A stretch of DNA of 64,000 nt from Helianthus annuus (GCF_002127325.2 NC_035437.2:155603897-155667896), one strand, 5' to 3'. Shown: positions 43,631 through 54,240, counted from the stretch's first letter. Notes: generated from the letters alone by a model not told the origin. Program-made: numbers and translations.

Positions 43631-43838
43631 GGCTATGGGTTGTGGGGGGCATGGGTTAGAAGTTAGAACATTATTTCTACAAAGGACTATTAATTAAATG
43701 ATATATCATCTCTCTCCTTGATTGATGTGGTTTCCATGGATTAAACCACGTTTACCACAACCCTCCCATTTAATAATTTTGAGACAAAAATAAATTAAAA
43801 AAATAAAGAGGATAGGGGTTTGGGTCATGACCACACCC
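43631..43838. mobile_element. Possible Tourist/Harbinger-type MITE
   Basis: TTA (43628-43630) then GGCTATGGGTTGTGGGG; right end CATGACCACACCC then TTA (43839-43841). The ends are only loosely inverted, and the interior contains GTGGTTTCCATGG and ACCACAACCCTCCC. The size of about 208 bp and TTA flanks fit the class. Confidence 0.4.
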
Positions 43839-43841
43839 TTA

Positions 43842-45072
43842 GGGTAGTGGTTTTGGATGGTGGATTAAAGATGAGTGACATGACGCCTATGTAGAAGGTC
43901 ATGATTGTCATAAAGGTCATAACCACACTCCATAATATCACCTTCAAGTTAAGGCTTATAATTCAATTAAATCGGCATATATTATCGATAAAACACATTT
44001 GTTTTTATACCGATTTTAACATAACTAACATAAACAATTACTTCATTATTGGAGAGATAAAAATATTGAATAATTAAAATAACCTGAAATTATGATTTTT
44101 TAATAAAATTGTATGGTTCAGTTATGGTTATAACTTATAGGTAGAGGATCTTGTACATTAATCTAATATTGTGAGAAGGGTGAGAAATAATGTGGTGATG
44201 ACAAGTATCCTATATCTAAATTAATTCAAAAGGGTGAATTACTAATTTTCTATTTCTTTCAATTAATTGATTAAAAGATAACTGCCCAAAATAACCGTCA
44301 CCATTTATTATAGGAATTCGAATTTAAGAATTAGTCTACGAATTTGTGTCATCTCGTTCACCAGTTATTAATTCTGTAGTGTTATATAATTCTGTAGTGC
44401 AACCACCATTCAGAACTGTATAGTGTTATATATTTTTATATAGTGTTACATGGTGTTATATGGTGTTATATAGTGTTCTTTGGTTTATATAGTGTTATAT
44501 GATGGATGCATGGTGTTATATAGTGCTATATTTTTCTGGTAGCATGTCTATGATGGATGTATAGTGTTATATGGTGTTATATAGTGTTATATGGTGTTAC
44601 ATAGTCTTATATGGTGTTATATGGTGTTATATAGTGTTATATGATGGATGTATAGTGTTATATGATAGATGTATAGTGTTATACATTTCTTGTAGCAGTT
44701 ACATATTTCTGTATTTTTAGAATTTAGGATCGATAGAATTTAGCAGTTAAATTTGAATCGCTAGAATTTAGGAGTGAATCACTAGAATTTAGGAGAGATT
44801 ACCTAATTTGAAACATATATAAAGAGACTATTACCCTTACAATTTTCAAATCAATCTATATAATTAAAACACAATTTATAATATGGTCCATATTGATCTC
44901 AACCATTAGATCAAAGATCTAATGGTTTAAAACAATTTTTACACTTCTCACACTTTAAACACTTTATACACTATCTCTACCCATAACTTATATGTGTATA
45001 AATAATCGAAATAACCAAAACACACTTGTTATTAAAATCAACTTTGATATTTTTTTTATATTTGTAAGGTGC
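43842..45072. other. Intergenic stretch with a short-period repeat
   Basis: No gene supported. The repeat at 44400-44690 is listed separately. The remainder is AT-rich without recognisable families. Confidence 0.5.
44400..44695. repeat. Short-period tandem repeat, TGGTGTTATATAG type
   Basis: Many copies of an 11-base word (TAGTGTTATAT / TGGTGTTATAT) interspersed with GATGGATG, and two larger duplicated blocks ending in TTCTKGTAGCA. Irregular microsatellite-like expansion with no coding sense. Confidence 0.8.
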
Positions 45073-45077
45073 TATAT

Positions 45078-45960
45078 TGATGAAACAGTGGTTAACTAGG
45101 AGGGGTTAATTCACTGGTTTCGTCAAGTAGGGTTAATCTCTTCTTTCCGAGGATCGGTGGTTGGACCGTCAGCTGGGTTGTCTCCTGCACAAGGGAAACA
45201 CACCGTGACTCGTAACAAGGAGGAAGGGGTGGGGGTGCTCCTTGTTACCACTCTCCGGCGTGAGAATCAGTAATTTGCTTGAGAAGCAAAGTGTGTGATA
45301 GTAGTAGTTGTGAGAGAGTTGAAAAGCGATACCTCAAACCTGGTTTGGGATGGGTATTTATAGCCGAGGAGTGAAGGAGGGTGGTTGAGTTGACAGACTG
45401 ACGACGCGCCGCCCTTATGCAGGTATGTCAGGCTTGTCGGCTGTGGAGGTGAAGCCACGTCCCACTGCAGTGTCAGTCTGTTGCTTACGTATGGGCTGAC
45501 AGGCGACTGTCATTGGTGCCACTTGCACTGTAGTGTCAGTCCAACTTGCCTTGTGGGCAGGATGCGGTGCTGCGCCGCATCGCTGCCTGTGGTAACCGCT
45601 GTTGTTTCCGCGTTCCCACTCTGGCAAAGATTGTGGGATGCGGTCTAGGCCGCATTGACTGTTGCTGTTGTCCAGATTCCTTGTCATGACGAAAGTGTTC
45701 ATAGGATGCGGTGCTAGACCGCACCGCTATGCGTACACCCGTTTTCATACACAAGGTAAGGAGATATTCATAGGATACGGTGCTAGGCCGCGTCGCTTAT
45801 GCCTATCTTTATTTTCCCATCACTTGACAGATTGGATTCGACGGCTGTGTTCGCGCGTGCCCGCACGGACACAGATAAGTTTTTGCTGGTAGGGGTTTTT
45901 GATAAGGGTAATGATCACTCGCGGTCGTGCTGACGCGAGATCTGAGATAATACCTCTTCA
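45078..45960 (-). mobile_element. Solo LTR related to the Tat element
   Basis: 883 bp, starting TGATGAAACAGTGG and ending ATACCTCTTCA on the plus strand, the same termini as the Tat LTRs at 7479 and 29847. Perfect 5-bp duplications TATAT are at 45073-45077 and 45961-45965. A minus-strand TATAAATACCC box lies at about 45353-45363. No internal region is present. This is the product of LTR-LTR recombination. The body is diverged and longer, with repeated GCGGTGCTAGGCCGC-like blocks near 45700-45800, so it is a sister family. Confidence 0.85.
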
Positions 45961-45965
45961 TATAT

Positions 45966-47090
45966 ACTCTTATGACAATTTTTTTTGTTATCAAGTCTTA
46001 TAAATTAAATATTAAGTGTCGAAATTATTCTTTATAAATTAAAGGATTGTTAGTATTTTATTTGGCCGAAGATATATATAATTAGATTTATAATCGACAT
46101 CAACTTAAATTCATATTCGCACAAAGTCGATGGTTAACCAATGTTTAACCAAGTTAAATGAACCATTCTTTTGAACGCTACCCTACTTTACACCAAGTAT
46201 TTAAATAATTGTCCGGATTTGAACCTGAAAACTCTCATCTAAGAGGCATATGCGTCTAATAAATGGGCTAACTCCAAATTAGCTTCGTTGCAATTTCTAT
46301 TAATCTCAAAACGAATAATAATTAATTTGAAATTATTTTTTGAACACAAGTTAAGGGAGACAATGAGGTTAATTGTGTCCCAATTCTCGAATACATCATT
46401 TCGTGTACCCACTTTCACCCACGTTACCTACCACTTAATTATATTGTATTAATAACACCAAAAATAAAAAATATAATATTCCTAACATGTAAACTCTTAA
46501 TATAACCATTTTACCTTTTATTGGAATAATAAGAAACCCCCCCCCCCCTCCCCCCCCCCCCCCCCCCCCACACCCAAAAACCGTAACAACATAGAAGATT
46601 ACCTTCATCCAAAATACGTGAAGTATCAAATTAATCATCAGAATGAATAATTATGTTTTCTTTAATAAAATTAAGAAAAATAATACATTAAATGTATCAA
46701 AAACAAGATGTATGACCCGAATTCGACCCATGAACCCACATTATCAAAACCGACCTAATAATTTATGGCTAAGTGGACCAAAATTCTATTACGCGTATGT
46801 GGCAGAAGGATACAATATCACAAACAAAATGATCACAACTATTTCAATAGAATGAAATATGTCATTGTCAAAATAATTGTGTATTTTCCTGAGCCCGTCA
46901 CAACACAATAGCGATATCAAACTCTAATTCGCCTTATATAAATACTCTATAATAATGTAACACAACATATAACGCTTTCTAGTAGAAGTTGGTACCCGAA
47001 TCTTGAATATTAGTACCAACTTCATAAACATAATTGAAACATGTAGCAATTACAATTCCTATTTTAAAAGGCTGGGTCTATTCGCACACG
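45966..47090. other. Intergenic stretch with poly-C and a dispersed repeat
   Basis: About 46348-46480 is the second copy of the repeat at 41546-41690. A C-rich homopolymer of about 33 bases lies at 46537-46569, interrupted once by T. No gene is supported; the ORF across the homopolymer is an artefact of a poly-G translation. Confidence 0.6.
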
Positions 47091-47250
47091 CTGTTTGTCT
47101 TTTTGCACATCCGAAGCGCCTCGCTATGGCCAAAGCGGGGCGCTTTGGCTTGGTCAACAGACATTCTGTCAGTCCTTGTCTGTTGACCAAGCCAAAGCGC
47201 CCCGCTTTGGCCATAGCGAGGCGCTTCGGATGTGCAAAAAAGACAAACAG
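47091..47250. repeat. Near-perfect 73-bp-arm hairpin containing the GC-rich palindrome
   Basis: The left arm 47091-47163 and right arm 47177-47250 are perfect complements apart from one extra base in an A/T run. The loop is 13 bases (47164-47176). Each arm contains GAAGCGCCTCGCTATGGCCA followed by AAGCGGGGCGCTTTGG, a member of the palindrome family also found at 49871, 50162, 54002 and 54127. Such a structure could fold in RNA as a long hairpin. It lies on the 3' side of the ORF1-like gene and may mark one side of a composite element. Confidence 0.92.
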
Positions 47251-47370
47251 CTTGGTTGGGGTTTATTTGGGTTGATGTGGGTTAGTTTGGTAGGGATTTT
47301 TGGTTGAATTAGTATGGTAGAGATTTTTGTAGTAAAAAATTTTATGTGAGATTTGGCGTTGTGAATGGGA

Positions 47371-47665
47371 ATTTGTTTTTGAATGATTGAATGTTGCCTT
47401 TTTTGAATTAAAACGTTGTTTATTTTATTTTATTAAATTTACCGTTATAATTACGTCGTTACGTCATTATTTTTACAGAAGGTGTATAAGTTAAATAAAA
47501 CGAACACGTTATTTGTTTTTGAATGATTGAATGTTGCCTTTTTTGAATTAAAACGTTGTTTATTTTATTTTAATTTGCCGTTATAATTACGTCGTTACGT
47601 CATTATTTTTATAGAAGGTGTATAACATAAGTTCAACGAGCGTTAAATAAAACGAACACGTTAAA
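47371..47665. repeat. Tandem duplication of about 150 bp
   Basis: TTTGTTTTTGAATGATTGAATGTTGCC and following text through ATTACGTCGTTACGTCATTA, AGAAGGTGTATAA and AAATAAAACGAACACG occurs twice in a row (about 47371-47508 and 47511-47662). The copies differ by small indels. It probably lies in the downstream region of the ORF1-like gene. Confidence 0.85.
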
Positions 47666-47720
47666 TAAAATATACAGAAAGCCATAAGAATTAAACGTGA
47701 TGTAAATAGAAGATTAACTG

Positions 47721-47782
<62 letters not shown>
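47721..47782. repeat. AT dinucleotide microsatellite
   Basis: About 30 uninterrupted AT units, 80 bases beyond the stop codon of the gene at 47866-49266 on its 3' side. Likely highly variable in length. Confidence 0.95.
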
Positions 47783-47785
<3 letters not shown>

Positions 47786-47865
47786 TTTGTACATACAATA
47801 CACAACAAAAAGGTACAACTGAGTGCATAATACATAACAAAACACTAAACAAACAAACTAATGTA

Positions 47866-48153
47866 CTAATCCTCGTGCGGTGGGGACGGTGGGAGGGGAC
47901 GTGGAGGCAACGCAGCGAGCTCTCGTAGCTCAACGAGCGTCTGGACCATCCAGTCAATGAGAGCGCCCTGACGTCTGAGGCGCCGGTCGAAGTCCCGAGC
48001 CACCTCACGCGCTACCGGAGGTAGGTCAGCGTAAACGTGCTGCGGGTACTGTGGAGGCTCAGGAGCTGGCTGAACTGGTGGTACGTGGACCTCCTCGACC
48101 CGGTCCTCCTGCGCCGGATCATCCTGAGCCTGAGGCTGAGCCTGAGGCTGAGG

Positions 48154-48187
<34 letters not shown>

Positions 48188-49266
48188 CCCTCAGGCTGAT
48201 CCTCAGGCTCATCGATGCCCAGAGCCTGTCGCTGAGCCCGCCGAGCGGCCTGCTGAACATCAGGAGGGGCTAAGATCCCAGGCCTCACCTCAATAACAAC
48301 CGGGATGACCTCCGGCAACACCACTGGCTGAAAAATCAGCCCGTCAGCACCCCTGAACCGCAGACCGACATCAAAGGTACGGGTGATCTGCATAACGGAT
48401 ACTGGCGCGCGGCCCAACCTGGATGACGGGACCGGATCGGACAGCAGCGGATCTAGCTCGGGCACGATCCCTAGCGATCGTGCAATGGCGGTGATAAACG
48501 AGCCAGTGTGAAGATACCCGCGGAGCTGCCGGTGGTATGCAGTAGCAAAGTACTCTGCCAGGCTGGCTGCTAGATCGCAGGGCTGGCGGCGTAGTAGGCA
48601 GTAAAGAAAGAAAAGGTCACTAAGGTTGACCTTCTCCTTGCTGGAACCCCGCGGCACGATAGTCGACGCAATCACCTGGTGCAGGTATCGGTACAAGGGA
48701 TCTACAATGGTGGTGGCCTTTTGCCAGGATTTCCCAAAGGGAACCCTGGAAATGGCCCTCCAGAAACTAATAAGCGTCTGCCTGTCCATCATCGTAACAG
48801 CCTGCGTATATAAATCAGTATCAAGCTCAGGCTCAGTGTACAAACCTGTGTGGACAGCAAACTCCCGCACACTCATCTCAAACTGCTGACCGGCCAGACG
48901 GAATGTAACCTCGTGTACCGGAAATAAAGGGTCCTCCACGTAATCCGCCGGATGCGGCGCGTATGTAAACGTAGAGCAAAACTCGACCGTAAGCTCAGGG
49001 TACGAGTCCTCCATCGCTAACTCAAATAGGCGCGACCAGGGAGTATCTAGCCCAACTATGTCACGCGCCCGCTCGATCTCCCCCACGGTAGATAGCAGCT
49101 CCCAGTCTATGCCTACGTGCTCCCCAATCGGTATGGTGCGCAACCTAGCGCATCTCCCCCTCGCCCGCGACCCCATCGGAAACTGAAGATACGGACATGC
49201 CGACTCCTCCTCGTCCCCCACCAAACCCTCATCCATATGCTCAATCTCCTCATCGGATAAATCCAT
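47866..49266 (-). CDS. ATHILA ORF1-like retroelement-derived protein
   Basis: 466 aa from the ATG at 49264-49266 to the TAG at 47866-47868. I chose this ATG because the open frame above it is only AT-rich tandem repeat, and a TGCAG acceptor-like site directly precedes GGATG, hinting at a spliced leader. Residues about 40-310 resemble the ATHILA ORF-1 family: LFELAMEDSYPELTVEF, FEMSVREFAVHTGLY, DPLYRYLHQVIASTI, VNLSDLFFLYCLLR and SFITAIARSLGIVPE. The C-terminal third is low-complexity (alternating AQAQ and PQPQ) and proline-rich. The N-terminus is strongly acidic. ATHILA ORF1 proteins have no settled function. There are no LTRs, primer site or pol around it. It lies beside a MULE transposase gene on the same strand and shares its palindromes, so it may be cargo of a composite DNA element. 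No internal stop or frameshift. Confidence 0.65.
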
Positions 49267-49274
49267 CCCTGCAC

Positions 49275-49860
49275 GTTGATCAAATATTATTAAACAAATA
49301 ATAATAATTAAACAAATAATAATTAAACAAATAATAATAATTAAACAAATAATAATTAAACAAATAATAATAAATAAACAAATAATAATAAACAAATAAT
49401 AATTAAACAAATAATAAGTAAACAAATAATAATTAAACAAATAATAATAAATAAACAAATAATAATAAATAAACAAATAATAATAAATAAACTAATATTA
49501 TTAAACAAATAATAATAATTAAACAAATAATAATTACACAAATAATAATAATTAAACAAATAATAAGTAAACAAATAATAATTAAACAAATAATAATAAA
49601 TAAACAAATAATAATAAATAAACAAATAATAATAAATAAACTAATATTAATAAACAAATAATAATTAAACAAATAATAATTAAACAAATAATAATTAAAC
49701 AAATAATAATAAATAAAACAAATAATAATTAAACAAATAATAATTAAACAAATAATAATTAACTAATAATAATTAAAGAAATAATAATAATTAAACAAAT
49801 ATTAATAAACAAATAATAGTTAAACAAATTATTTAATAAACAAATTAAAATTAAAAAAAA
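49275..49860. repeat. AT-rich tandem array, AAACAAATAATAATT type
   Basis: Dozens of irregular units built from AAATAATAATTAAACA, with AAATAATAATAAATAAAC and AAATAATAAGTAAAC variants. Larger blocks repeat: about 49345-49510 and 49545-49660 share the same unit order including AAACTAATATTA. On the minus strand it is T-rich and ends in ATTTGATCAACGTGCAG just before the ORF1-like ATG, so it could be an intron. Long tyrosine/isoleucine/leucine frames here are translated repeat. Confidence 0.9.
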
Positions 49861-49870
49861 ATAAACATGA

Positions 49871-49910
49871 ACCAAAGCGCCCCGCTATGGCCTCGGCGCG
49901 GCGCTTTGGT
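49871..49910. repeat. GC-rich palindrome, copy in the leader of the ORF1-like gene
   Basis: ACCAAAGCGCCCCGCTATGG then CCTCGGCGCGGCGCTTTGGT; the outer arms are complementary with small mismatches near the centre. It stands out sharply against AT-rich surroundings. One of at least five copies between 47.1 and 54.2 kb. Confidence 0.85.
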
Positions 49911-50161
49911 TCTTCATTCTGAAGAACAGCAGCCAAACAGCAGCTGATCCGGTCAAAATCAACAACAATCAACCATGTTTTTTGAATGCAAAGATAAAGG
50001 AAAGTGACTGGGGTTTAGATCTAACCTTTATGCGGTTGAAAGCTCAAATAATCTTCGAAATTGGCTCGAGTGTGTGTAAATCGCACCTTGTGTGTGTGTT
50101 TGTTGTTTGGGTGAAGTGGGGGGGGGGGGGGAAGATGCCCCGCTTCAGTGTATAACGAGGG

Positions 50162-50240
50162 ACCAAAGCGCCCCGCTATGGCCAAAGCGGGGCGCTTTGG
50201 GTCCAAAACGCCGAGTTTTGAGCATAGCGGGGCGTTTTGG
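50162..50240. repeat. GC-rich palindrome pair upstream of the ORF1-like gene
   Basis: ACCAAAGCGCCCCGCTATGG then CCAAAGCGGGGCGCTTTGGG (50162-50201) is almost a perfect palindrome around TGGCCA. It is followed directly by a diverged unit (CCAAAACGCC ... GGGGCGTTTTGG, about 50203-50239). Lies between the 3' side of the MULE-OTU gene and the 5' side of the ORF1-like gene. A 12-G run is at about 50119-50130. Confidence 0.85.
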
Positions 50241-50681
50241 GCTTTTTTTAAATTTTTTAAAATTGTATTTAATTAACAAACGGGTCAATAAATAGTCTAA
50301 ATTTGCCGTTTTTTCCTTTATACATCATTTTTTAATATATATGGACTATACGGCAAGTTCCGGATCAAATCGGTTACGTGTGATGTCTTATCCCGTGATC
50401 TCGTATCATTTAGGTTTGAAATCACAAGTACTCCTGTGAGAAGTGTTATGTGTATCAGCCGCCCCCCGTACATGAACATGACGTATTTTTTCATTAATTG
50501 CAGTATTATGATGTATATTGTCATTTCGGGTCGTGCAAGTGCGTATTGAATCCGATTGGGTCGTGTCGGTGACAATCGGTTTTTAACGTGATGTAACGCG
50601 TATATTGAACAAACACAAACGTGGTTATTATTAAACACATTTAAGATACACAAACACAAACGTGATTATTATTAAACACAT
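50241..50681 (-). other. Downstream region of the MULE-OTU gene
   Basis: About 440 bases including a 39-bp tandem duplication (GTGRTTATTATTAAACACAT then TTAAGATACA, about 50619-50693) that overlaps the stop region of the gene. No separate gene supported. Confidence 0.55.
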
Positions 50682-53600
50682 TTAAGATACATCGTGAACA
50701 TATGGGATTGCATTAAGGTCGGGGGCACGATACGTAAGCATTTCGTACGTGTCGATCTGATCCCTGTATAATGTATGCCAGCCTGCTGCGCGCTCTGTTC
50801 TGTTCGATGTCCAGAGTAGGTTTGGGGGAGGCATTGGATAACAACCTTCAAGCTCTACATGTATGAAATGCCCCTTGTCGACGAACACAACCGCAACTAC
50901 CAGGTGAGGTTCCTCAGCTTCGTTTGGGCCGCCCAGCATAGGGAAAATTGTATCGCTCCCACGAATGTCGAAGGTGTGAACAATCACACCGTATCGTTGG
51001 GCAATAAGAAACCCCGTCTCAGGCATCGACATGTAATTTTCGATACCTGCTCGTCCCACCCCCTGGAAATCGATCCGTTTAACCAGCGCATCATAATGTC
51101 CTACATTTTCCGGATCGAAAACCTGCCTCCAAAGCGATTCGTGCATGCGTAACTCCTTTAGAAGCTGTTCCCGGATCTTCAAATATGAATTTTGTTTCAA
51201 TCCTAACCCAACAGCCACCGATCTAAATCCACAATGACCATCTGGTTTCACGTCCTTTATTTTAACGATGTATGGATGGATCACGTTGGGAATCTGAGAT
51301 GCGTAGTTGCGGATCGCTATATCCGTCTTAGGACCGAGCTTGATATTCGGGAAATCAGGGTGTACGTTGAGCGGTTTGGTATTCTTTCCTCTGCAAGAAT
51401 CTTCGGCTGATATGTACGAGCTGTGACGGGGAAGATCGTCTAAGGCATCGACCCAAGTTTCTTCTGACGGATTGTAAGAGCTTTGTCTAGCAGCTTCAAC
51501 CTTTCTTTCTTCCTGCCTTTTCAATGTTGGTCGACCACGAGTTTTCTTCAGAACAGCAGGAGGTTTTTTGTTACTGTTCCCTGGATTGAGGATTTGCTGA
51601 AACTTTTCAAAGAAGCTCCTTTTCACTTGAGGGGGTGTTGGATCGATCTGTTTTTTCAATTTTTCAAATTCCGCGTCTACATCAATATCCTCTATTTTAT
51701 TCCTTGCAGGCTTGAAGTCAAGCTTCTTCCAAAACACGTCTATGTGTGTGATCCGGATTTGCTGACCTGTGGATGAAAACAAATTAGGTGGCAAAATCAT
51801 AACGAGAAAGTTCAAAAATAATAATTACCTTTATTTTCCAACTTTTCCAAACGACAGGCACATGGCAAACCACAGCTGGTAAAAAGTTGGCAACCACAGC
51901 TTGCACCGTAGGCTCTCAACCCGTCTTCCTTACGCTTTAGTTCCATACTCAAAAGCTCAATCGCATATATTGAAACCTTTCTGAGAATATATGCAAGCAT
52001 GGGCTGCTTCTTGTGGTGCGTCATCACTTTTCGGAGGCTTGTTTCAAAGGTACTTCTAATCTCGGCGTATTGTTTAGCAACAACATGATCAACATACAGT
52101 ACAAGTTTATCCAGTGTGTTGCGATGACTTGGAAAGTGACTTTTTAATGTTGCATGCATGCTCTCAACCCTGTTGGTCGTAGTCTGGCGAAAGTTGATAG
52201 TTTGGTTAATCCAGCAAGATACAAACTTTTCACGGTACGGATCCAACCAGGATTTCTTCATATAATCATAAACCTCTAAAATTAAAAAACGTAAATAGTC
52301 AGTTTTTGTTATTATATAAAATTTGAACATAATTATGTAAGAAATACTCACGTTCACGGTCAGCTTCTTTCAGCTGTGCTTCAAAGTTTTCCAAGTTATA
52401 CATGTATATTTCCTCGGTCGTGGACTCGCACAATGTCCAAAATGTACGTACGAATTCTTTCCACTCCTTGTCAGAGAATTTCTTCTTGCTGTTCTTACTA
52501 ATATTTTGTTGAATATGGAACCGACAAAGATACTTATGCGCTTTTGGAAAAACTTGTTCACACGCGTTCATTAGCGCAAAATCCCTGTCTGTTAAAATCA
52601 CGCGCGGTTCCATACATCCTGCCAGCATAGACTTGATCCTCTGCAACACCCATAGGTAGTTCTCTGACTTCTCGGCGGAAATTACAGCACAAGCAGCCGT
52701 AAACGATTTGTTTGTCGACGTCATGCCTACGACCTGAACAAATGGCAGGTTGTACATGTTCGTTTTGTATGTGGCGTCAATCATTAGCACATGCGGGAAG
52801 GCACACCACATAGTGAATGATTTTTCGTGAACAAAGAAGACGTCTTCAACTTCGTTCGATATCTCATTCGTGCGCATGTAATAAGTGTAATTTTTTTCGA
52901 TAAGAATGTTTTCAAGTTTTTGCATCGGAGACTTACCGACATTTTTTTCGGCGTTGATCTTCTGAACAGCGTTGTGTATATCTTTCGGAATAAGCTTTCT
53001 AGCCGGATTGTTTTTTGTCAGCGTTCGCCAAATACTTTGGTTGCGAATATCTTGCTCTGCCAACTCCTTAACCAGTTTTTTGTCCTCCGAAGAAAGCCTT
53101 CTCGCATACGCGTGACCCTCGAAGTTTTCAATAGGAGTGTGGTTATGCTTCGCCTTCGTCACCTCGATCCTCCAAACACTTCCGGATGATTCCGAAAACC
53201 CGATCATCTCGAACGGGCAGCCTATTTTCTTGCTACCCGTTTTCCTCTGTGTAGCTACACTCTTATGCTCCCCACCAAAAGTACATTGAAACCAAATCTT
53301 GTAATTCTCTCCTCTTTTATTCGACCTCTTTGTCACAATGAGGTAACCATTGTCTTTTGCCGTGTCTTGTACCCAACGCACCAACTCTTTACGTGACGAA
53401 AAGGTCTGCGTTGTATCAAACGAAAATGTAACCGGGTAACAACCTTCCTCGTCAACAGACACATCCTCCGGCTCACCATCGTCACCGAGATTCGAATAGA
53501 CTTGATGTTCAAAGCTCTGTTCACAACCGTAACTCTGGTTTGGATAACACTCCTGCTGTACAAAGCTTTGCTCGCCACCGTAACCGAAATTCGAATAACC

Positions 53601-53894
53601 TTGTTGACAACCGTAACTTTCGTTTGGATAACACTCCTGCTGTACAAAGCTATACTCGCCACCGTAACCGAAATTCGAATAACCTTGTTGTGCGTAAGGG
53701 TCCTCCACAGGGGTATTCAAATCCAGCTGCACCGTGTTATCACGATAACGAATGCCAGATACAACCTCTGTCTCCCTCAAGTTGGACGACACCGGTTTCT
53801 CAAACGAGTCAGAAATAGCGGTCCCCTCGTAAGAATCAGGAACAACCGACTCGTCAGAATAATCACCGAAAAGATAGTTACTGAACCACGACAT
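50682..53894 (-). CDS. FAR1-MULE transposase-SWIM-OTU fusion protein
   Basis: Spliced CDS complement(join(50682..51766, 51829..52275, 52352..53894)), 1,024 aa. Both introns are phase 1 with GT-AG ends (62 and 76 bases). Residues about 70-130: three 24-28 aa repeats (YSNFGYGGE, FVQQECYPN). About 157-255: FAR1-type DNA-binding domain. About 345-560: MULE transposase with D373 (MIDATYK), D436 (LTDRDFA) and E552 (NRVESMH). About 640-656: SWIM zinc finger (CGCQLFTSCGLPCAC). About 740: AT-hook-like TRGRPTLKR. About 825-970: OTU cysteine protease with D839, C842 (DGHCGFRSVA) and H966 (GHFIHVEL). The transposase would cut and move Mutator-type DNA in the nucleus. The OTU part would be expected to remove ubiquitin, perhaps protecting the transposase or altering chromatin, which is inference. 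All catalytic residues are present and no stop interrupts it, so it may be active or a recently domesticated copy. Confidence 0.9.
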
Positions 53895-54001
53895 CGTTTT
53901 TTCAAAAAATTTAACTAATAGAGCAAAGAAGATCGACAGAAAACAATTCGAGTGATGAATCTGTTGTCTGGCCAGTGATTTAAAGCCAGAATTTGGGATC
54001 G

Positions 54002-54033
54002 AAGCGCCGCGCTATGGCCAAAGCGCGGCGCTT
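54002..54033. repeat. GC-rich palindrome, proximal copy upstream of the MULE-OTU gene
   Basis: AAGCGCCGCGCTATGGCC then AAAGCGCGGCGCTT, a 32-base palindrome with one mismatched pair beside the TGGCC centre. Here the inner arm is CGCGC where the 50162 copy has CCCGC, and both arms changed together. Confidence 0.9.
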
Positions 54034-54126
54034 AGGGTTCACGGGGCGACTGAAACCTAGGAAGCTTTATGTCTGTCAGTCTGTCACTGAGTCAGTCATT
54101 CGAAACCTCGTATCACCTTTTGTCGC

Positions 54127-54164
54127 CCTAAGCGCCGCGCTATGGCCAAAGCGGAGCGTTTAGG
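54127..54164. repeat. GC-rich palindrome, distal copy upstream of the MULE-OTU gene
   Basis: CCTAAGCGCCGCGCTATGGC then CAAAGCGGAGCGTTTAGG. The outer CCTAA/TTAGG bases also pair. The right arm has drifted at two sites. Confidence 0.85.
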
Positions 54165-54240
54165 GGTGTGAAAATTATTTTGGCTGTGTGTGATTAGCAT
54201 GATCCAAACTAATTTTGAAAGATATATCGGTTTTTAGAGA

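Larger units (their letters stand above)
53895..54240 (-). other. Leader and upstream region of the MULE-OTU gene
   Basis: Contains two copies of the GC-rich palindrome (54002-54033 and 54127-54164), about 110 and 240 bases before the start codon, with GTCTGTCAGTCTGTCACTGAGTC repetition between them. No convincing TATA box. No terminal inverted repeat matching the 47-kb side was found by eye. Confidence 0.5.

Noticed and set aside
46435..46638. Minus-strand frame with a glycine run
   Set aside because: The glycine run is the poly-C tract at 46537-46569; no other coding support.
49356..49702. Minus-strand frames made of Y, I, L and N
   Set aside because: Translation of the AT-rich tandem array; same composition in all frames.
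47275..54240. Terminal inverted repeats for the MULE-OTU element
   Set aside because: I compared both sides by eye for a long inverted match and found only the short palindromes, so no TIR is called.
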